Below are positions 1-4,509 of a DNA stretch of 6,374 nucleotides, one piece after another. The notes under the pieces are model-generated. The model had not been told where the DNA came from. It searched no databases and saw only the letters and a list, made by a program, of their open reading frames with translations. Made by a program: the position numbers and the translations under genes. Numbering within the stretch: position 1 is the stretch's first letter; each line of letters opens with the position of its first letter. Source of the stretch: Dehalococcoidia bacterium (GTDB lineage Bacteria; Chloroflexota; Dehalococcoidia; SZUA-161; SpSt-899); contig JALPXT010000074.1 of NCBI GenBank assembly GCA_023271485.1, positions 1-6,374 on the forward strand, written 5' to 3'.

Positions 1-66
1 TGCAATATTTTCTGCAATTAGCTTTGTGTTTCCCTCAAATGAATAGAAGATTACCAATATTTTCAT
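1..66 (-). CDS. Flavodoxin family protein, N-terminal fragment
   Basis: Only the first 22 codons lie in the window; the gene runs off the left edge. The translation MKILVIFYSFEGNTKLIAEN, followed by IA, is the classic first strand and phosphate-binding loop of a flavodoxin fold. The hydrophobic beta strand (residues 2-7) is followed by the S-x-E-G-N-T-x loop that binds the FMN phosphate in this family. An ordinary Shine-Dalgarno AAGGAG (75-80) sits 8 nt before the ATG, which fixes the start. The likely role is electron transfer or NAD(P)H-quinone/flavin chemistry in the cytoplasm. With only 22 residues, a true flavodoxin cannot be told apart from a flavodoxin-domain oxidoreductase. It reads in the same direction as the broken toxin-antitoxin genes upstream but is separated from them by about 130 bp without any recognisable gene. 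Confidence 0.8.
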   Translation of the reverse strand, partial: MKILVIFYSFEGNTKLIAENIA

Positions 67-196
67 GAGTTTTTCTCCTTATAGCAACATGCTCACTTGC
101 CCGCCTTAAATCTGCCGTCTACCTTTATTGATGGCTATTAGCTTGAATATACAACAAAATCCATCGACGAGGTGCGGGTCAAAGAGGAGCGTTTGA

Positions 197-397
197 TTAA
201 GTGCTCTTGGGTCCCGTCCTGGCTTTGTTCCTGTGCCGAATGACCGGCGCCAACGCTCTAAGTGCCTCATTCACTGACGCACTATCCGGGAATACGTCGA
301 GAACGTCGTGTTCGACCAGTACCACGTTTGAGCCCTCTGCGTAACGTGCTGCGGTGACACCACGCACTGCCCTAGAAAAGTCGTATTCAGGCCGCAT
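197..397 (-). CDS. Small antitoxin-like protein, partner of BrnT-type toxin
   Basis: This is a 66-residue protein that opens with MRPEYDFSRAVRG, contains a GSNVVLVEHDVLDVFPDS segment and continues with SVNEALRAL before a basic tail. From memory, small proteins with this pattern are encoded immediately downstream of BrnT-family ribonuclease toxins and act as their antitoxins, often binding DNA as ribbon-helix-helix-like regulators. That role is family knowledge, not something proven here. The frame is open with no internal lesion, so the gene may still be expressed. There is no strong Shine-Dalgarno; the start lies about 15 nt after the broken toxin frame, which suggests it was once translationally coupled to the toxin. 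The context (398-578) shows a toxin that can no longer be made intact, so this is probably an orphan antitoxin. It could now act only as a repressor or be drifting. Confidence 0.65.
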   Translation of the reverse strand: MRPEYDFSRAVRGVTAARYAEGSNVVLVEHDVLDVFPDSASVNEALRALAPVIRHRNKARTGPKST

Positions 398-578
398 GGT
401 GTCGTGCTCATTGAAATGCCGAGCAGTAGATACCGCTCCTCCTCAAGAGAATGATCCGGGTCTTTCATGAGAAATGCAAGTGGGTCGCCAAAGACAGTCG
501 ATCCCTCCTCGAACGGGATTCCGTGCTTCCGGAGGTTCGATTCCGCCTTATCGGATCCCAATCGAATACGTATTGCAC
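398..578 (-). pseudogene. brnT: BrnT-family toxin gene, frameshifted and C-terminally deleted
   Basis: Read from a GTG at 578 the frame gives VQYVFDWDP, and after a one-base slip near 552-554 a second frame gives DKAESNLRKHGIPFEEG followed by STVFGDPLAFLMKDPDHSLEEERYLLLGIS. Joined, these match the N-terminal two thirds of BrnT ribonuclease toxins (F/D-W-D-P-x-K-A-x-x-N-x-R-K-H-G, then V-F-x-D-P, then D-x-x-H, then E-E-R-x-x-x-x-G). Restoring one G in GGATCCGATAAG would repair the first lesion. The second lesion is at about 412. The conserved last third, normally a segment ending in R-I-I-S-A-R and a basic helix, is absent, and the sequence jumps almost directly to the downstream antitoxin ATG at 397. 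A residual N-E-H-D-T in the antitoxin frame just before that ATG may be the remains of the toxin's C-terminus, implying an internal deletion of very roughly 100 bp. The toxin cannot be functional. The usual toxin-then-antitoxin order is kept. Confidence 0.75.
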
Positions 579-587
579 TTCATCTTC

Positions 588-841
588 TCATGACCATGAA
601 TATTGGCATTCAGCACCCAACGGGCGCGAGATGAGCGGAACCCTCGTCGAGCGGGCCGCCACAGGCGTTTCTTCATTAGGGTTGGCATGATATGCCTCGA
701 GGCGTTTTTCAAGTTCCTGCTTATGCCAAGCAGGCAATTCCACTGCTTCTGGCATTTCAGCGATTGAATCCCAGATATCTTCAACCAAGTGCGCTGCTCA
801 ACTGGCATTTCTGCTATATCTGATGCGGATATTGTTTTCAT
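588..841 (-). pseudogene. Addiction-module antitoxin (TIGR02574 type), frameshifted
   Basis: Frame one starts at ATG 841 behind a GGAGG and reads MKTISASDIAEMPVEQR. At about 789-793 the reading shifts to a second frame giving HLVEDIWDSIAEMPEAVELP, then AWHKQELEKRLEAYHANPNE. Together these form the hallmark of the small putative addiction-module components (TIGR02574; RelB/ParD-like partners of RelE/ParE toxins): L-P-x-E-x-R-x-x-L-V-E-x-I-W-D-S-I, then W-x-x-x-L-x-x-R-L-x-x-Y-x-x-N-P. The junction CAG-CG/CAC lacks about four bases relative to a normal family member. After NPNE the usual S-P-W-E-E-V-x-x-R-I tail is also gone; the frame runs into unrelated residues and stops at 588. No RelE/ParE toxin gene follows, so the module has lost its partner and is itself broken. 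It is followed by the brnT remnant. Confidence 0.75.
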
Positions 842-878
842 CGGTTGTGCCTCCGAAGACGTCTATTTTGATTTTATT

Positions 879-960
879 GCCGAACGTCGCAAATCACCGG
901 CAGCAAAAAGCGCCGCTTCGCTCTGCTTTTTGCCGTCCGAGTGCATTTGCCTTGTTATGA
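879..960 (-). repeat. Candidate integron attC recombination site (59-base-element type)
   Basis: An 82-bp imperfect inverted repeat directly follows the zinc-ribbon stop codon on the minus strand. The arms at 889-911 and 925-950 can pair almost throughout. Read on the minus strand, the arm nearest the gene carries two unpaired extra bases, a G (in AAATGCAC against GTGATTT) and a T (in CACTCGG against CCGGTG). Outside the arms, AAG faces GAC unpaired, and beyond that AAC (954-956) pairs with GTT (883-885). This matches the attC plan: an R box, an unpaired central spacer, an L box, and extrahelical bases on the L'' side. The outer cores are degenerate: GTTCGGC (885-879) and TCATAAC (960-954) each depart from GTTRRRY/RYYYAAC. 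The orientation, gene stop then R''-L''-L'-R', is the one expected for a cassette. A coincidental hairpin or transcription terminator is the alternative, but there is no T-tract. Confidence 0.55.
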
Positions 961-965
961 TGTCA

Positions 966-1160
966 TTAATTATCTGCTCCTATTTGCATACCGCAATTTG
1001 GACATGAATAGCGATAGCCGCTCTTGAACATAAAATACAGAATGCCGGGCAATAGAAAGAACAAGCACAGTATCAGTCCGACGATGACACTTCCTCTTGC
1101 GGTCTTCTTTGGTTTTCCCTTGTACCCGCAATTCGGATTGGGGCAGATCATTTGGTTCAT
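966..1160 (-). CDS. Small membrane zinc-ribbon protein (LITAF-like layout)
   Basis: This is a 64-residue protein with CPNPNCG near the N-terminus (C6, C11), a single strongly hydrophobic segment (about residues 24-45, GSVIVGLILCLFFLLPGILY) and CPNCG near the C-terminus (C53, C56). Four cysteines flanking one hydrophobic stretch are typical of small LITAF-like or zinc-ribbon membrane proteins, in which both knuckles form one zinc site on the same membrane face. The biochemical function is unknown. The start is secure: AAAGGAG (1167-1173) lies 6 nt before the ATG. The gene is bracketed by a GTTAGGC core-like site about 45 bp upstream (1205-1211) and the candidate attC immediately downstream (879-960), so it looks like a complete integron gene cassette. 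An earlier in-phase start is unlikely because no second Shine-Dalgarno is seen. Confidence 0.8.
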   Translation of the reverse strand: MNQMICPNPNCGYKGKPKKTARGSVIVGLILCLFFLLPGILYFMFKSGYRYSCPNCGMQIGADN

Positions 1161-1187
1161 AATTTTCTCCTTTCATCATAACAATCA

Positions 1188-1210
1188 TTAGGCGGAAACT
1201 TTCCGCCTAA
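1188..1210. repeat. Perfect 11-bp palindrome with cassette-boundary-like GTTAGGC
   Basis: TTAGGCGGAAA (1188-1198) and TTTCCGCCTAA (1200-1210) are exact inverted repeats around a single central base. Together with C1211 the right end reads GCCTAAC, a perfect RYYYAAC; on the minus strand this is GTTAGGC. It lies just upstream of the zinc-ribbon gene in the position and orientation expected of a cassette's 5' junction (G/TTRRRY). The palindrome could equally be an operator or a transcript hairpin in the leader of that gene. Confidence 0.6.
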
Positions 1211-1246
1211 CTCTCTTGTGGGTTTGCGGTATAGGGAAGAGTCCGT

Positions 1247-1300
1247 ACAATGCAAGTGGGGCGGCAGCTCGTGGGAACATCCCCAAGCCCCTGCCATTGT
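1247..1300. repeat. 54-nt imperfect stem-loop
   Basis: ACAATG (1247-1252) pairs with CATTGT (1295-1300), and GGGGC (1258-1262) pairs with GCCCC (1287-1291), with a small mismatched stretch between them. A further short hairpin (GGGA/TCCC) can form in the apex. On the plus strand the stem is followed by TTTTA, giving a weak intrinsic-terminator look. On the minus strand it would lie downstream of the GNAT gene. No gene ends just before it on the plus strand, so a structured RNA element or a decayed recombination site is also possible. Confidence 0.45.
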
Positions 1301-1325
1301 TTTACATAGTATACATCAAGTCCGA

Positions 1326-1350
1326 GTCCCGGTCAAATTCTGAACGGGAC
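1326..1350 (-). terminator. Hairpin downstream of the GNAT gene, possible terminator
   Basis: Arms 1326-1335 and 1341-1350 (GTCCCGGTCA and TGAACGGGAC) match at 9 of 10 positions around a 5-nt loop. It sits about 80 bp past the GNAT stop codon on the minus strand. There is no U-run on either side, so it is a weak candidate for a terminator or RNA-stabilising hairpin. Confidence 0.35.
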
Positions 1351-1430
1351 TGATGCAACGACGGCCCAACAAACAGTCCGACCAATGCTCAAGCAGTATG
1401 AGGAAACGCTTCGGAGTATGAGGCGGCCGG

Positions 1431-2378
1431 CTACTGCAACGACTTCTCGTACCATAAACTGGTAGTTTGAACCTTGAATCCCAGAGACTGGTATAGAGCG
1501 CAGGCCACCGTATTCTCGCTGTCTACCGTCAAGTCAACAGATTTGAGCTTTTTGCCCGCAAGATAGCGTAATCCCGCAAGCAACACCCCTTTCCCCACCC
1601 CCCTTCCGCGGTGCCCCGGATGGACGCCGGTCATGTAGATGCGCCCTTTGCCCTCGCCCTCGGCGAACTCTATCCTGGTCCAACAGTAGCCGATAGGTTC
1701 CCCGTCCTCACAGATCAGGATGACGTCCTCGGGATCGGCGAGACTGATAAGATACGCGATTTCGTCCGGCGTGTTGGGGTTGTATCCCCAGGTACCCGTG
1801 AAGGCAAGATTCTGAATCCAGGCGAGTTTCTCCTCCTCACCACGCTTCAGGTGACAGCATGAGGATGACCAGTGATCTGTATCTGGAAAATCAAGACCAC
1901 GAAGGTCAAGCGACAGCTCAAGAAAGCGTCGCACGAGGGCAAATCCGAGCTTAGATAGCAAATTCGCGGCGCCGGGATTATTCTGCAGAATGTTGACATG
2001 AGCCACCCTGGCCCCTGACTCTGACGTAGCGTGCATGGCGCGGGCAAGGAGTGTAGTAGCTAAACCCCTTCGGCGATGTTTAGGATGCACCAGACAGTCC
2101 AGGATAACCCGTCCGATTTTGAGCTCCGGCGTGACCTCCAAATACCCAACGATGCTGCCGGCTGTCTCAACTACAAAGAGATGTTGCTCAGGGTAAAAGT
2201 TAGGCCGGCTCAGGCGTTCGACTATGAGTTGCGCTGAGGCCAGACGCTCGGTTTGGGCCAGATGAGCGACTTCGAGGTTCAGTCGAACGTAGCTCTCAAA
2301 ATCACCTGAGCGGTAATTCCGGACTATGTAAGGTTGAACCTCTTGGGTCACAAGCACCCCCAAGCGACATTGTAACAT
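1431..2378 (-). CDS. Tandem-GNAT N-acetyltransferase (MshD-like architecture)
   Basis: This 315-residue protein has two GNAT domains. The first (about 17-158) carries VHPKHRRRGLATTLL (motif A near 98-111) and ends with LLSKLGFALVRR. The second (about 185-312) carries VHPGHRGRGVGKGVLLAG (252-269) and VDSENTVACALYQSLGF (285-301). The R/Q-x-x-G-x-G/A loops bind the acetyl-CoA pyrophosphate, so both halves look able to bind acetyl-CoA. Two fused GNAT domains in about 300 residues is the layout of mycothiol synthase MshD, but many uncharacterised proteins share it and the substrate is unknown. The ATG at 2378 lies 10 bp below a TATAAT (2389-2394) and lacks a Shine-Dalgarno, which fits a leaderless start. 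A GTG at 2351 behind a G-rich run is the alternative and would shorten the protein by 9 residues. It is divergent from the deacetylase gene. Confidence 0.85.
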   Translation of the reverse strand: MLQCRLGVLVTQEVQPYIVRNYRSGDFESYVRLNLEVAHLAQTERLASAQLIVERLSRPNFYPEQHLFVVETAGSIVGYLEVTPELKIGRVILDCLVHPKHRRRGLATTLLARAMHATSESGARVAHVNILQNNPGAANLLSKLGFALVRRFLELSLDLRGLDFPDTDHWSSSCCHLKRGEEEKLAWIQNLAFTGTWGYNPNTPDEIAYLISLADPEDVILICEDGEPIGYCWTRIEFAEGEGKGRIYMTGVHPGHRGRGVGKGVLLAGLRYLAGKKLKSVDLTVDSENTVACALYQSLGFKVQTTSLWYEKSLQ

Positions 2379-2398
2379 GTCAACAGATATTATACAAT
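2370..2398 (+). promoter_or_regulatory. Promoter of the PIG-L deacetylase gene
   Basis: TTGTAA (2370-2375) and TACAAT (2393-2398) are separated by exactly 17 bp. They match the sigma-70 consensus at 4 of 6 and 5 of 6 positions. Transcription would begin near 2405, leaving a leader of about 48 nt that contains the Shine-Dalgarno AGGAGG (2440-2445). The -35 element lies beside and the -10 element overlaps the divergent GNAT start region, so the two promoters probably cannot fire independently. Confidence 0.5.
2389..2394 (-). promoter_or_regulatory. -10 box of the GNAT gene
   Basis: A perfect TATAAT on the minus strand ends 10 bp before the ATG at 2378, so transcription would start about 3-4 nt before or at the start codon. 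No good -35 hexamer is visible at 16-18 bp. The box overlaps the -10 of the divergent deacetylase promoter by two bases. Confidence 0.45.
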
Positions 2399-2452
2399 CG
2401 TATTTGGCTCCGCCGAATGGCAGACGCCAAGCTGCAATCAGGAGGACAGTTT

Positions 2453-3151
2453 ATGAGAGTCAACTCGACTCATGCCCTGGTAGTTACCCCGCATCCGGAT
2501 GATGCCGAATATGGCATTGCGGGAACAGTGGCTCGATGGACCGCCGAGGGTAAGGAAGTCGTGTACGCGGTGTGCACCAGCGGAGATAAAGGCACCAACG
2601 ATGTGAAGATGGACCCAGAGGAACTAATGAAGACTAGGGAGCAGGAGCAGCTTGCAGCGGCCAGGTTGCTGGGTGTGAGGGAGGTGATATTCCTGCGCTA
2701 TCCCGATCAGGGTTTGGAGGATACACCTGAGTTCAGAAAGGACATCGTCCGCTTGATACGGAAGTTCAAGCCGGAAATAGTGGCCACGTCAGATCCGCAC
2801 CGTCGTTATATCTGGCACCGTGATCATCGAGTCGTTGGTCGAGTCACCCTCGATGCGGTCTTCCCATTTGCCAGAGATCATCTTTCCTATCCCGATTTAC
2901 TCCAGGAGGGACTTAAACCCCATGCAGTCAAGGAGGTGTGGTGCTGGGGCCCCGAGAATCCCAATTATCGCTCCGACATAACGGAAACCTTCGACCTGAA
3001 GATGGCTGCCCTGCGCTGCCATGACAGCCAGGTGGGACATTTCCCGTCACCGGAGTGGGAAGATCGGCTCTGTCAAAGGTATCGACAGTTGGCCGAGGAA
3101 GAGGATTTCGAATTAGCCGAGGCCTTCCACCGGGTGGAGATATTATGGTAG
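2453..3151 (+). CDS. PIG-L/LmbE-family zinc-dependent deacetylase
   Basis: This 232-residue protein starts at the ATG at 2453. I prefer it over the in-frame ATG at 2417 because AGGAGG (2440-2445) lies 7 nt before it and the family's first strand follows directly. The signature PHPDDAE (residues 13-19) supplies the zinc ligands H14 and D17 and the general base D16; HRDH (122-125) supplies the third zinc ligand. Other family blocks are CTSGDKGTND, TREQEQLAAA and the SDPH loop just before HRDH. PIG-L proteins hydrolyse N-acetyl groups from GlcNAc-type substrates, for example GlcNAc-Ins (MshB), GlcNAc-malate (BshB) or GlcNAc-PI; the substrate here is not known. No signal peptide is seen, so it is probably cytoplasmic. 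It is divergent from the tandem-GNAT gene and converges on the MBL gene with a 16-bp gap and no obvious terminator. Confidence 0.9.
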   Translation: MRVNSTHALVVTPHPDDAEYGIAGTVARWTAEGKEVVYAVCTSGDKGTNDVKMDPEELMKTREQEQLAAARLLGVREVIFLRYPDQGLEDTPEFRKDIVRLIRKFKPEIVATSDPHRRYIWHRDHRVVGRVTLDAVFPFARDHLSYPDLLQEGLKPHAVKEVWCWGPENPNYRSDITETFDLKMAALRCHDSQVGHFPSPEWEDRLCQRYRQLAEEEDFELAEAFHRVEILW

Positions 3152-3167
3152 GCCGCGATGCACGGAG

Positions 3168-3809
3168 CTACGACGATAACCAGAGCACATCGCCGCACAG
3201 GCCGGGATCGTGTTGCCGGGAGGAGAAGACAGCGAATTCCTCCTTCACCTTCTCCACGATTATTGAATCGCCGTGTCCGGGGTAAATTCGGGTATCATCG
3301 GGGAGAACCAGTATCTTACTGGCGATGGATTGGATTATCACTTTGAAATCCCCCGGTGACCCGGTCTTGCCTGGTCCGCCGGGGAAGATGGTGTCCCCTG
3401 ATATCAGGTGTCGGCCTATCAAAAGACATATACTTCCTGGAGTGTGCCCGGGGGTGTGTAGAACCTTGAGTTCCATGTTCCCGAACGCTATCGTATCGCC
3501 GTCATTCAGCAGCACATCTGGTGCTATGGGCAATCCTTCAGCCTCTGAACGATGGACAGCCACGGGGATATCAAGCATGGACTTTACTTCAGGAAGCGCC
3601 CCCAGATGATCCATGTGGGTATGGGTGATCAATATGCATTTCGGCCCAGTGTCCTTCAATGCCTTCAAGATGTCGTTTGCCCGCGCCGGCGCATCCACCA
3701 GCACGCTGTCACCGGTCCTCTGGCAAATCAACACGTAGGCATTGGTGCCGAAAGGCCCCAATTCGAGCCTCTCTATTCGCACAATATCATCGCCGATCAT
3801 CGGTGTCAT
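3168..3809 (-). CDS. MBL-fold metallo-hydrolase (glyoxalase II-like)
   Basis: This 213-residue protein shows the complete metallo-beta-lactamase-fold metal site: THTHMDH (H63, H65, D67, H68), H122 in TPGHTPGS, D139 in SGDTIF and H179 in YPGHG. The N-terminal block LGPFGTNAYVL and the segment SVLVDAP are typical of the compact glyoxalase II-like branch, which hydrolyses thioesters such as S-lactoylglutathione or serves as a general hydrolase. The substrate cannot be read from sequence, and there is no signal peptide. The start is uncertain: the ATG at 3809 has only a weak ribosome site, while an ATG three codons on (3800) lies 8 nt after GGGGA. The gene follows the cyclophilin gene by 28 bp in the same direction, so it is probably the last gene of the argF operon. 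Confidence 0.88.
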   Translation of the reverse strand: MTPMIGDDIVRIERLELGPFGTNAYVLICQRTGDSVLVDAPARANDILKALKDTGPKCILITHTHMDHLGALPEVKSMLDIPVAVHRSEAEGLPIAPDVLLNDGDTIAFGNMELKVLHTPGHTPGSICLLIGRHLISGDTIFPGGPGKTGSPGDFKVIIQSIASKILVLPDDTRIYPGHGDSIIVEKVKEEFAVFSSRQHDPGLCGDVLWLSS

Positions 3810-3837
3810 CCCCGAATACCATCAATCAGGTTAAACC

Positions 3838-4476
3838 CTATCGGACGATAACCCGCTGAAGAACAACCTCCTCCAGCGGAACGTCTCGCGGGCCTGTTTC
3901 AACAGCAACAATTTCATCCACGAAATCCATTCCGGAGACAACCCTGCCGAACACTGTGTGACCAGTATCGAGATGCCTATTATCGGCCACGTTAATAAAG
4001 AACTGGCTGCCATTTGTGTTTGGTCCCGCGTTAGCCATTGCGATTGTGCCTCTCAGATTGAAGTTTTCGTCGTGAATCTCGCAATCAAAGGTATGTCCCG
4101 GGCCGCCCGTCCCCCAGTCAGCCTTCAGAGCCTCATCCGCAGAATGGGGACAGCCTCCCTGAATCATAAAGCCTTCTATAACCCGATGGAACCTTGTTCC
4201 GTCGTAAAAGCCTTCTCCGGCAAGCGTCAGAAAGTTCTCCACCGTCCGGGGCGCTTTGGCGTGAAAAAGCTCGATTTCGATTTCGCCGAAATTGGTCTCC
4301 AGAATGACTTTCTTTGCTATTGGGTCCTGATTTACTGGCTCAGGTGGATCTCTCATAACGATATACGCTCCCACGGCTATAATAACCAGAATCAACCCGA
4401 CGATGACTACCGTGAACAGGCTGAATCTTCTCTTTGGAGTAACTTTTCTCTTTCGTGTAGATTTCTTCTTTGACAT
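3838..4476 (-). CDS. Membrane-anchored cyclophilin-type peptidyl-prolyl isomerase
   Basis: This 212-residue protein has a short, very basic N-terminus (residues 1-17), one transmembrane segment (about 18-41) and a cyclophilin domain (about 55-212). The basic tail predicts that the N-terminus stays inside and the catalytic domain faces outward. The active-site blocks are present: FHRVIEGFMIQGG (96-108, with catalytic R98, F103 and Q106) and MANAGPNTNGSQFFIN (147-162). The position of the cyclosporin-contacting Trp of human CypA is His168 (NRHLDTGHTVFG), as in many bacterial cyclophilins. It would speed proline isomerisation during folding of exported proteins. A Shine-Dalgarno GGAGG lies about 12 nt before the ATG. 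It follows argF by 33 bp and precedes the MBL gene by 28 bp, so the three are likely co-transcribed, with no evident metabolic link between them. Confidence 0.93.
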   Translation of the reverse strand: MSKKKSTRKRKVTPKRRFSLFTVVIVGLILVIIAVGAYIVMRDPPEPVNQDPIAKKVILETNFGEIEIELFHAKAPRTVENFLTLAGEGFYDGTRFHRVIEGFMIQGGCPHSADEALKADWGTGGPGHTFDCEIHDENFNLRGTIAMANAGPNTNGSQFFINVADNRHLDTGHTVFGRVVSGMDFVDEIVAVETGPRDVPLEEVVLQRVIVR

Positions 4477-4509
4477 TCTGTCTGCAACCCTCCTTTTCCC
4501 AATAGTTGC

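Larger units (their letters stand above)
1212..1430. other. Gene-free stretch between zinc-ribbon gene and GNAT gene
   Basis: I find no credible coding frame here. It contains two stem-loops (1247-1300 and 1326-1350), a second exact core-like GCCCAAC (1364-1370; GTTGGGC on the minus strand) and a 9-bp direct repeat, AGTATGAGG, at 1395-1403 and 1415-1423. It is the 3' flank of the GNAT gene and also the place where an attI site or an earlier attC would be expected if the left region is a cassette array, but no integrase gene is present. Confidence 0.5.

Noticed and set aside
552..554. Programmed frameshifting to rescue brnT
   Set aside because: There is no slippery heptamer or downstream structure, and the C-terminal third is missing anyway.
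271..561. An open frame of 96 codons overlapping the brnT remnant and the antitoxin
   Set aside because: Only its first half carries BrnT similarity; after about 412 it is just the out-of-frame reading of the antitoxin gene, so it is annotated as a pseudogene rather than a whole protein.
578..690. A second attC site ending at GTTGGGT (621-615)
   Set aside because: The core is exact, but I could not find a matching partner core and paired L boxes upstream; it is mentioned only as an isolated core motif.
451..1007. Plus-strand open frames over the toxin-antitoxin remnants
   Set aside because: They lack ribosome sites and family-like sequence and lie opposite recognisable minus-strand coding remnants.
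2417..2452. Earlier ATG for the deacetylase gene
   Set aside because: It has no ribosome site; the ATG at 2453 has AGGAGG at the right distance and the family N-terminus follows it.
3958..4473. A 171-codon plus-strand frame across the cyclophilin gene
   Set aside because: It is antisense to a clearly conserved cyclophilin, and its translation shows no motif or plausible start signal.
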